The notes below the pieces were generated by a model. The model did no database searches, was not told the origin of the DNA, and saw nothing but the letters and a program-made list of their open reading frames with translations. A stretch of DNA of 44,016 nt from an uncultured Gammaproteobacteria bacterium (GTDB lineage: Bacteria; Pseudomonadota; Gammaproteobacteria; CAKMZV01), in contig CAKMZV010000020.1 in assembly GCA_929200535.1 (NCBI GenBank), positions 1 through 44,016 of the forward strand, read 5' to 3'. A program made the position numbers and the translations under genes. Each line of letters starts with the position of its first letter. Position 1 is the first letter of the stretch. Shown here in pieces: positions 16,703-23,112 of the stretch.

Positions 16703-18067
16703 ATGAAAATTAAAAAACTGTTAGAAATTACATTTAATATTGCCCAAAAATATATTGATTCTGATATTTCTAATCCTATCATTAACCCTCTTCCACCAGA
16801 ACTCAATAGAGAGCATTTTTCTCTGCAAATTGATAATGAGGGGATGAGTGAGCAGGAATTTTCACAAGCTCTTGAAAGGGTGGTGATGAATACGCCAAAG
16901 ACTGCCAGCAAAAAATTCTTTAATCAGCTTTTTGGTGGGAGAAATGCTCCAGCCCTTGCGGCTGAAATTCTGACAACGGTTACCAATAATTCTATGTACA
17001 CTTATAAAATTGGCGGTGTTCAAATAGCCATTGAAAAAGAAGTGATTGAAACAAAGCTGGATTATGTCGGATTTAAGGATGGCGATGGTGGATTTATGCC
17101 TGGTGGCTCTTTATCCAATATGGTGGCAATGATGATTGCTCGTAATGAAAAAGAAGAATCATTGTCTGCGAATGGCTTCTCAGGAAAAAAACTAATAGCT
17201 TATACCTCAGATCAAGCTCATTATTCGATTGAAAAAAATGGAGCCATTCTTGGAATTGGAGGCAATAACGTTCGCAAAGTTGTATCTGATGAAAAAGGCA
17301 AGATGAATGTTCTTGCTTTAGAGGAAGCGATAAAACAAGATTTAAAAGAGGGTAATATCCCCTTTTTTGTTAATGCAACTGCCGGGACAACTGTGCTCGG
17401 AGCATTTGATCCTTTTATAGAAATTACAAAAATTACACAAAAATATCATCTTTGGCTACATGTGGATGCAGCTTGGGGAGGTGGCGTTTTCTTATCAAAA
17501 AGATATAATTATTTAATTCAAGGAGTTGCAAATGCCCATTCAGTGACTTGGAATGCTCATAAAATGATGGGAGTGCCTTTATCTGCTTCTGCTATTTTAC
17601 TCAAACAAAAAGGACTTCTCTATAAACATTTTTCAATGAAGTCTGATTATCTATACCAAATAGGGGAAGATGAGTGGAACCCCGGACTTTCTTCATTGCA
17701 ATGTGGACGACGAAATGATGCATTTAAGGTTTGGGCTGCGTGGAAATATTATGGAAAATATGGTTATGAGGAACGCACTGAGAAACAGTTTGCCCTTGCT
17801 AAATACGCCACCCAAATCATTAAAAACTCTCCTGAATTTTCTTTGATATTAGAGCCTGAGGGATTAAATGTATGTTTTACCGTTGAGGGAGTTTCTGCTA
17901 TTGAGCTTTGCAATAACTTATATGAACAAGGGTTGCTTCAAGTTGGATATGGAAGTTGGCAGGAAAAGAGCTTTATTCGATTGATTTTAGTTAATCCTGA
18001 TATGGAATTTTCAGATATTGATGAGTTTTTTCACCTCATTCGCACTTATTTACATAAAAAATTATAA
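16703..18067 (+). CDS. csad: Cysteine sulfinate decarboxylase-like PLP enzyme (group II decarboxylase)
   Basis: Predicted to decarboxylate cysteine sulfinate to hypotaurine. The 454-residue protein is a full-length group II PLP decarboxylase. It shows the cofactor-stacking histidine in SDQAHYS (H183), ATAGTTVLGAFD, the PLP-nitrogen aspartate in HVDAAWGGG (D255) and the Schiff-base lysine in TWNAHKM (K287). The later segment LSSLQCGRRNDAFKVW is the part that most resembles animal CSAD/GADL1 and glutamate decarboxylase 1. Aspartate or glutamate as substrate cannot be excluded from sequence alone. The next gene, 8 bp on, encodes cysteine dioxygenase, whose product is exactly cysteine sulfinate, so the operon strongly favours the CSAD role. 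No clear Shine-Dalgarno precedes the ATG. Confidence 0.85.
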   Translation: MKIKKLLEITFNIAQKYIDSDISNPIINPLPPELNREHFSLQIDNEGMSEQEFSQALERVVMNTPKTASKKFFNQLFGGRNAPALAAEILTTVTNNSMYTYKIGGVQIAIEKEVIETKLDYVGFKDGDGGFMPGGSLSNMVAMMIARNEKEESLSANGFSGKKLIAYTSDQAHYSIEKNGAILGIGGNNVRKVVSDEKGKMNVLALEEAIKQDLKEGNIPFFVNATAGTTVLGAFDPFIEITKITQKYHLWLHVDAAWGGGVFLSKRYNYLIQGVANAHSVTWNAHKMMGVPLSASAILLKQKGLLYKHFSMKSDYLYQIGEDEWNPGLSSLQCGRRNDAFKVWAAWKYYGKYGYEERTEKQFALAKYATQIIKNSPEFSLILEPEGLNVCFTVEGVSAIELCNNLYEQGLLQVGYGSWQEKSFIRLILVNPDMEFSDIDEFFHLIRTYLHKKL

Positions 18068-18075
18068 AAAACAAA

Positions 18076-18555
18076 ATGAACTCACTACAAGAACTCATCA
18101 TCAAAATACAACAATTTATGAATAGCTCGCCACAGACTATTGAAGATTTTCAACCAATTATGGCTCAATATATAGGAGATGATTATAAGGATAGTTTAAC
18201 TTTTTCTCCGCAAAAATACACTCGAAAAATCATTGAAAAAAATGTTGATTTTGAGTTAGTCTTAATTGGTTGGGAAAAAGAACAAATATCTTTGCCTCAC
18301 TCACATTCTGAGCGTGGATGTGTTATGAAAGTATTGGCTGGAGAGATAACTGAAACTCGATATTATAAAGATGGCTCCGAAAAAGATTTTTTATGCAAAG
18401 AAAATTCTGTTTCATATATTCATAATGCTGATGCCTTTCATAAAATAGGTAACCAATCAAAATTTAAGCCAGCCGTCTCATTAAATTTATATTCCCCCGG
18501 TGAATACAATGCAAGATTTAGCACTTGCGCTAAAGACTTGTGGGAAGATTTTTAA
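18076..18555 (+). CDS. cdo: Cysteine dioxygenase (type I)
   Basis: A cupin non-heme iron enzyme that oxidises cysteine to cysteine sulfinate. The 159-residue protein carries the 3-His iron site, H75 and H77 in LPHSHSERGC and H122 in AFHKIGNQ. C82 and Y139 (in AVSLNLYSPGEY) are placed like Cys93 and Tyr157 of mammalian CDO, which form the thioether cofactor that raises activity. As I recall, many bacterial CDOs have Gly at the Cys position, so this one is of the cross-link-competent kind. A shortened C-terminus after the Tyr is the main difference from the animal enzyme (about 200 residues). It is the second gene of the hypotaurine cassette. The pathway direction is CDO, then CSAD, although the gene order is the reverse. 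Confidence 0.9.
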   Translation: MNSLQELIIKIQQFMNSSPQTIEDFQPIMAQYIGDDYKDSLTFSPQKYTRKIIEKNVDFELVLIGWEKEQISLPHSHSERGCVMKVLAGEITETRYYKDGSEKDFLCKENSVSYIHNADAFHKIGNQSKFKPAVSLNLYSPGEYNARFSTCAKDLWEDF

Positions 18556-18701
18556 TAGCAATTTTTCTGCTGCAACGGAAGTCTTGTTACATCATAAGCA
18601 GAACAACCCCCATTAGAGTCAGTTAAGGCACATATTACAAAAAGTTATATCTTTAACCTTAACACTAAAGTAAGATAGTCTATATTTCCAATTAGACGCA
18701 A

Positions 18702-18726
18702 TTTATCTTACACTATGTAAGATAAA
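18702..18726. promoter_or_regulatory. Perfect inverted repeat, possible operator or terminator
   Basis: TTTATCTTAC (18702-18711) and GTAAGATAAA (18717-18726) form perfect 10-bp arms around ACTAT. A further GTAAGATA half-site lies at 18670-18677. It sits between cdo and the gspL promoter. AT-rich arms without a following U tract suggest a protein-binding site more than an intrinsic terminator. Confidence 0.45.
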
Positions 18727-18753
18727 ATTTACCTCTTATTATTCTTACTCTTG

Positions 18754-18759
18754 TATAAT
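18754..18759 (+). promoter_or_regulatory. -10 element ahead of gspL
   Basis: TATAAT at 18754-18759 lies 11 bp before the gspL ATG. Transcription would start near 18766, giving a nearly leaderless mRNA, which agrees with the absence of a Shine-Dalgarno. No convincing -35 was found. Confidence 0.4.
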
Positions 18760-18770
18760 TAATAAATGAT

Positions 18771-19820
18771 ATGAGCGTCGCAAGAATAACTCCAAATAAT
18801 ACCTTAATCATAGGCGAAGGCTTTAATGGGCATACCGTTCTTGTACCTTCGATTCATCTGTCGTTTTTTCAGCTCCCGCTTCCTGCAAAAACTATTGCTC
18901 AGTGCCAAAAAATTATTGGCTTTAGCTTAGAGGAAGAACTCGCCGAAGATATTAACACTCTTCACTACACATTGCAGAGAGTAGGTCAAGAATGGTTTGT
19001 AGCAGTTTGCTCCCATGAAAAAATGCAACAGTGGTTAGCCTTATGTGCTGAAAATGACATCACTCCTAAACGCTTAATTCCTGACATTCTTATCTTACCT
19101 GAAGAGAGTAATTTTTTAGTCGAGCCAGATCAATGTTTAATCCGTCCTACAGAAGGACTACCAATAGCTATTCGCCCTCAAATTATTGAAAAAATCCATA
19201 ATCTTTTACCTGAAGATGTTCAAGAATTTTCGCCTTTTGTTGCCGAAAATTACGAAGAACTCTTAGAAAGTGATTTGCAAGTTGAAAAGCACCATTTAAA
19301 TTTGCTACAAAATGAATATAGTAAAACCGCCTCTTACACTACGCTACTCAAGCCATGGCTCAAAGTCGCATTATGGGGTGGCTTATTATGGACAAGCTAC
19401 GCTATCTATCTTTTTACCGAAAATCGAAACTTGGATAACGCAATACAGACAAATAAACAGGCAAATATCAAAAAATTTAAACAGCTTTTTCCTGAGGAAA
19501 CACGTATTGTGAATTTGCGTACACAAGCCGAGCAAAAATTTAGCAAAATCAAACAACAAAAAGAGATTACCAGCATTAGTTTAATTGGGCTTACCGAAGA
19601 AATTATTAATGCTTTACAAGATCATAAGAAGGTGCAAGTTTCTCAACTAAATTACCGTAAATACAGCCTACAGCTTTTTTTAAATTCAAGCTCAGTTGCC
19701 TCTATTCAAGAACTTATCAATCAACTTGGGAAAAATAAAAATTTAAATATCAAAGTGCAATCACTTGGAGAAAGCAATAATAAGGCAAAAGCAACCCTGA
19801 ATATAAAGAAAACAACATAA
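18771..19820 (+). CDS. gspL: Type II secretion system protein GspL
   Basis: An inner-membrane platform protein that links the cytoplasmic ATPase GspE to the periplasmic GspM. The 349-residue protein shows the expected plan. An actin-like cytoplasmic domain (about 1-180) has the LIRPTEGLPIAI region. A single membrane span follows (about 199-216, WLKVALWGGLLWTSYAIYLF), then a coiled region and a ferredoxin-like periplasmic domain (about 265-349). It is slightly shorter than E. coli or Vibrio GspL (about 400). It heads a gspL-M-N run. The core genes gspC to gspK are not in the window, so the T2SS genes are split in this genome. Confidence 0.88.
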   Translation: MSVARITPNNTLIIGEGFNGHTVLVPSIHLSFFQLPLPAKTIAQCQKIIGFSLEEELAEDINTLHYTLQRVGQEWFVAVCSHEKMQQWLALCAENDITPKRLIPDILILPEESNFLVEPDQCLIRPTEGLPIAIRPQIIEKIHNLLPEDVQEFSPFVAENYEELLESDLQVEKHHLNLLQNEYSKTASYTTLLKPWLKVALWGGLLWTSYAIYLFTENRNLDNAIQTNKQANIKKFKQLFPEETRIVNLRTQAEQKFSKIKQQKEITSISLIGLTEEIINALQDHKKVQVSQLNYRKYSLQLFLNSSSVASIQELINQLGKNKNLNIKVQSLGESNNKAKATLNIKKTT

Positions 19821-19862
19821 AGCCTTCTATTCAAGAACCAATTAATCATTGATAAAAATATA

Positions 19863-20396
19863 ATGTTTAAAACAATTTTGCAACCATTAATAGAGTTTTA
19901 CGAATTACGTGAGCCACGTGAGCAAATTATTTTATTATTTGGCATACCGATTTTGGTGACACTTTTGTTTTATATTGCCATATGGCAACCCCTCCAAACT
20001 AAAAATACAAAGCTACAAAATACCCTTACACAAGAAAAAAGTTTTACCGAATGGTTTGAACAACAAAACTCTAGTCTTGCAGATAAAGCAACAACATTTG
20101 ATTGGAGTAGCAATAACCTACCTACTGTCATTGAAACCACTCTCCGAGAAAATAATTTAAATCCTTGGAAAAAAAGAATTTTCCAAAACCAAAAAGAAGA
20201 GACGGTGATTACTTTTGAAGAGATACCATACGATAAACTATCTCGTTGGATTAGAATATTAAATAGTCAGTATCAAGTTGTATTTAGAAGTGCTAATTTT
20301 ACAGCCGTAAAAACGCAAGGAACAATAGACGTTAAATTAACTCTTGCCACAACTCATGATACTTCAGCTAACACGCAATCACCTTTTAACAGATAA
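19863..20396 (+). CDS. gspM: Type II secretion system protein GspM
   Basis: A bitopic inner-membrane protein that stabilises and positions GspL. The 177-residue protein has a short cytoplasmic N-terminus containing ELREPREQIILL, a single span (about 22-42), a coiled segment and a small periplasmic ferredoxin-like domain (about 75-165, with the EEIPYDKLSRWIRIL segment). Length and topology match the family. It follows gspL after 42 bp and precedes gspN. The call rests on topology, the typical REQ motif before the span, and position, since GspM sequences diverge strongly. Confidence 0.85.
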   Translation: MFKTILQPLIEFYELREPREQIILLFGIPILVTLLFYIAIWQPLQTKNTKLQNTLTQEKSFTEWFEQQNSSLADKATTFDWSSNNLPTVIETTLRENNLNPWKKRIFQNQKEETVITFEEIPYDKLSRWIRILNSQYQVVFRSANFTAVKTQGTIDVKLTLATTHDTSANTQSPFNR

Positions 20397-20399
20397 AGT

Positions 20400-20432
20400 G
20401 AGACCTTTGCACAAAAGATATGACAAGGTCTC
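20400..20432. repeat. Short inverted-repeat element (possible IS/MITE end relic)
   Basis: GAGACCTT (20400-20407) and AAGGTCTC (20425-20432) are perfect inverted 8-bp ends. AAAGTG occurs just outside on both sides (20395-20400 and 20434-20439 region), as a target duplication would. It may equally be a weak gspM terminator without a U tract. Confidence 0.35.
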
Positions 20433-20491
20433 AAAGTGAATAATGGCTACCTCTATGACATCTTATATTCAAAGTTGAATAAAAAATTGGT

Positions 20492-21031
20492 ATGATAAAA
20501 AAAACTATCTTAACTTCGTTGGCATTCATTTTTTTATTAACTATTTTTATGATTGTTAATATGCCTGCTAATTGGGTTTACAAACAATTTATCGCCCAAA
20601 AAATAAGCGAGTACCCCGTTAAGGTGCAAACCCCACAGGAAACAATTTGGGCAGGTAGTACAGCACTTTCAACATTACCTAATATACCTATTACCGCTTA
20701 TATTCCTAACTTAAGGTGGTCATTCCAATACCAACAACTTGCTTCACTAAAATTGCTTTACCAAATTAATTTCAATTCCATTGAAGCCGTTGGCAAGAAA
20801 CTCGGTAGCTACACGGCTTATGTAGGCGTTGATTTAAATGGTTATATTCTGCAAATAGAAGATAACAATGCCCTGCTCTCAATTAATGCAAAAATGCACT
20901 TGAATAATAAATCTAGAGTTCTTAAAGGAAACGTTAAGCTAAGAAAAAATGATCCTGACTTAAAAAACTTATTACTCACCATTCCACAAATAAAATCTAA
21001 TGGGGATTTTGAAATTCCTATCAATTTTTAA
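20492..21031 (+). CDS. gspN: Type II secretion system protein GspN
   Basis: An accessory T2SS protein present in a subset of systems. The 179-residue protein has one N-terminal span (about 5-24) followed by NMPANWVYKQF, a motif typical of GspN, then alternating beta-rich periplasmic sequence (TIWAGSTALS, LRWSFQ, LKGNVKLR). It is shorter than the usual 240-260 residues. I saw no frameshift, so this is a compact form rather than a broken gene. Its stop codon is followed after a single base by the ATG of the interrupted small gene at 21033. Confidence 0.78.
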   Translation: MIKKTILTSLAFIFLLTIFMIVNMPANWVYKQFIAQKISEYPVKVQTPQETIWAGSTALSTLPNIPITAYIPNLRWSFQYQQLASLKLLYQINFNSIEAVGKKLGSYTAYVGVDLNGYILQIEDNNALLSINAKMHLNNKSRVLKGNVKLRKNDPDLKNLLLTIPQIKSNGDFEIPINF

Positions 21032-21032
21032 A

Positions 21033-21218
21033 ATGGACAAAGACACCGCAAAACATTTAGCCCAAACATTGAGAATCATTGGGGTTTCTCAATTTGCAAA
21101 CTATGGATAGCAAGCTTTATCTACAGGAAATGTTACAATTATTATATTATCTGCAATCATCTTTATTAGATTTGAAATAATCGGAGCGATAATAATAAGT
21201 AAAGGAGAAAAATCATGA
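21033..21218 (+). pseudogene. Small membrane protein gene interrupted by in-frame TAG
   Basis: From the ATG at 21033 a frame runs 25 codons (MDKDTAKHLAQTLRIIGVSQ then FANYG) to TAG at 21108-21110. It continues open for 35 more codons as QALSTGNVTIIILSAIIFIR and beyond, a clear membrane span, to a TGA at 21216-21218. That TGA overlaps the next gene's ATG in the classic ATGA arrangement. The start is 1 bp after the gspN stop. Both edges fit a co-translated operon gene, so the TAG looks like a recent nonsense mutation, a read-through codon or a sequencing error. No usable start codon follows the TAG before the membrane segment. The function is unknown. Confidence 0.6.
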
Positions 21219-21358
21219 CGTTAATAGAATGGATGCCAATGATTCTATCACTCGGTGCAGGTATGGGGATTTGGTTTTTTGTCAAAATATTGGAAAGCAA
21301 GGGTAAAAAAAATCGTCTAAGTAGGAAAGCAAATCAATCATCTACTTCGACGGATTAA
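21215..21358 (+). CDS. Small single-span membrane protein, unknown function
   Basis: A 47-residue protein, MTLIEWMPMILSLGAGMGIW followed by FFVKILESKGKKNR and a Ser/Thr-rich tail. It has one hydrophobic span (about 7-25) and a basic stretch after it, giving a cytoplasmic C-terminus by the positive-inside rule. A strong Shine-Dalgarno (AAAGGAG at 21201-21207) lies at good spacing before the ATG, which is the best support that it is translated. It overlaps the stop of the interrupted gene by 4 bp. I do not recognise the family. Its position between gspN and the ExbB-like gene leaves open whether it belongs to either system. Confidence 0.6.
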   Translation: MTLIEWMPMILSLGAGMGIWFFVKILESKGKKNRLSRKANQSSTSTD

Positions 21359-21502
21359 GACGTTTGATTTACACTCCGTTTTACCCTCTTGAAACTGCAA
21401 ACCCTTTTTATTATCGCAAGCAACACAAACGTAACGATGCTAATCCTCTACGTACCATTCCACAAGTAGCCTATAAAAACATAACCCTAAAGGAGAACAA
21501 CA

Positions 21503-22534
21503 TTGTCAAACAACATATCAGTGCCACCATCTAACGATAGTTTATCTACTATTGTTCTTATTCTCAATGCTTTTTTACCTTTAATCTGTTTTTATTTTTA
21601 TACTAATCAAAGCCCACTTAATTCACTGACATCTATTGGATGGATATTAGTTGCTCTATTGAGTTTGCCTAATCTTATTGCTCTCAAAAAAAACGACTGG
21701 ATTAAGGTAAGCTATTGGACAACACTGACTGCTCTCCTTGTTGCTATTATCGGAACATCTTTTAACTTGTGGCAGGTACTGTTACAAGGCAATAAGATTG
21801 AATTAGCCAATCACCTACTTGCCCTGCTTTTTGGATTACTATTATCAAGTGCTCTACAAATGCACCTGATTCGCTTTAGTAAATCTGATACGGAACTTTC
21901 TATCACGGAAAGAGTCAGTAAAATTTTTCAAGGTCCTTCCTTGATTATCAGCTTAGTCATTGCGATGATTATTGTGAATGTTACTCTTATTTTTCTCAAT
22001 AATTTTGACAATGAAATTATCAAAATTATAGGTGCAAAATTTTTAACTCGAGGCATTATTCCTCCACTCACATTACTTTTATTTTTTTGGGGATTGGTTT
22101 TACTATTGGGGAAATTAATTACCATCTACTTGGATATCGCGAGAAACAAAGCAAAGAATTTACATCAAATTTACTACTCAAGTACAACTGCAAACGCAAA
22201 AACAAAACTATTAGAATTGTGCTGGCAACAATTAGACGGATTTTACGCCGTTCCTAAATATATTAATTGGGCTATTCCTATTTTAGGATTTATTGGTACG
22301 GTACTCGGCATTTCATTAGCGACAGAGGGCTTATCAGATTTATTAGCAACTTCTGAATCAAACTATAGCCAGTTATTATCAGAAGCATTATCTCCTCTTG
22401 GCATTGCTTTTGACACCACCCTGATTGCCTTAACTCTCTCTATTTTTCTCACTTTATTACAAACGCTTATCTATCGCTGGGAAGAAAAATTACTCTCACA
22501 ATTTGAACAGAATCCGACAATGAGTGAGCTTTAG
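21503..22534 (+). CDS. MotA/TolQ/ExbB-like proton channel protein
   Basis: A 343-residue polytopic protein with about eight predicted spans. The last three (about 190-215, 253-273 and 298-322) match the MotA/TolQ/ExbB core. They include PILGFIGTVLGISLATEGL and LGIAFDTTLIALTLSI, where the Thr residues line the proton path in ExbB/TolQ. The extra N-terminal spans distinguish it from ordinary TolQ or ExbB. It starts with TTG at 21503, backed by AAAGGAG about 8 bp upstream. It is the first gene of a four-gene unit with two ExbD-like proteins and an FGE-like protein, so I infer the channel half of a proton-motive-force-driven envelope complex. It is not the TolQ of a Tol-Pal operon, because tolA, tolB and pal are absent. 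Confidence 0.8.
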   Translation: MSNNISVPPSNDSLSTIVLILNAFLPLICFYFYTNQSPLNSLTSIGWILVALLSLPNLIALKKNDWIKVSYWTTLTALLVAIIGTSFNLWQVLLQGNKIELANHLLALLFGLLLSSALQMHLIRFSKSDTELSITERVSKIFQGPSLIISLVIAMIIVNVTLIFLNNFDNEIIKIIGAKFLTRGIIPPLTLLLFFWGLVLLLGKLITIYLDIARNKAKNLHQIYYSSTTANAKTKLLELCWQQLDGFYAVPKYINWAIPILGFIGTVLGISLATEGLSDLLATSESNYSQLLSEALSPLGIAFDTTLIALTLSIFLTLLQTLIYRWEEKLLSQFEQNPTMSEL

Positions 22535-22561
22535 TTCAACTGTCTTATCTCCTCTCATTTG

Positions 22562-23095
22562 ATGTCCAAATTTTCTAAAAAATTTCGCAAAAACAACCAC
22601 AATGATAATGCCATTGATGCACCAATGGTTGAGATCTTTGGAGGTACTTTAGCCCTCCTAATTATCCTCTATGCACTTATCAACGTAGTCATTTCAGAGG
22701 ATATTCAAGCTATGTTAGAGCGTTCGACAGAAAATGCTGAATTTAAAGTGAGTTGGACTGATGGTGGTGAAGGACTAATCATTTTATCCTATCCCGATAA
22801 ACTTCGTATTTTAGAGACAAATGAAACCGTTTTTCCCCAACAAATATGTCAGGATAGTGGCACATTTCTCAATTACGTTAATAAACTTTACAACAATCAA
22901 AAACAACAAATCATCTTTGCTATTTTAGAAGGCGGAGTAAAAACTATGGCTAAAGCACGTGACTGTATGCTACATAAAAACCCAAATAAAAAAATTAGCA
23001 TCGGGTGGATAATTGCCAATAGTGACTTGCTTAATACCGTTAAATTGGAAGATTTACCAGTAAGAGTTAAGCGTGCACTCACAAAAAGTAGGTAA
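22562..23095 (+). CDS. ExbD/TolR-like single-span protein (first)
   Basis: A 177-residue protein with ExbD-like topology: a basic cytoplasmic N-terminus (KKFRKNN), then DAPMVEIFGGTLALLIILYA, a span opened by Asp and Glu, and a periplasmic domain of about 130 residues. The Asp at the start of the span corresponds in position to the essential Asp of ExbD/TolR (for example Asp25 of E. coli ExbD). The periplasmic part (strand-rich, QQIIFAILEGGVKTMAKARD) resembles the small alpha/beta fold of TolR, but I cannot prove this. The TTG at 22559 is in frame; the ATG at 22562 is preferred. It lies 27 bp after the ExbB-like gene. The family call rests on topology and context. Confidence 0.65.
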   Translation: MSKFSKKFRKNNHNDNAIDAPMVEIFGGTLALLIILYALINVVISEDIQAMLERSTENAEFKVSWTDGGEGLIILSYPDKLRILETNETVFPQQICQDSGTFLNYVNKLYNNQKQQIIFAILEGGVKTMAKARDCMLHKNPNKKISIGWIIANSDLLNTVKLEDLPVRVKRALTKSR

Positions 23096-23112
23096 GTATC
23101 TAATTATTACCG

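Noticed and set aside
21503-23095. Ordinary Tol-Pal or TonB-ExbB-ExbD operon
   Set aside because: No tolA, tolB, pal, tonB or receptor gene is nearby. The channel protein has extra N-terminal spans, and a second ExbD-like protein plus an FGE-fold protein do not fit.
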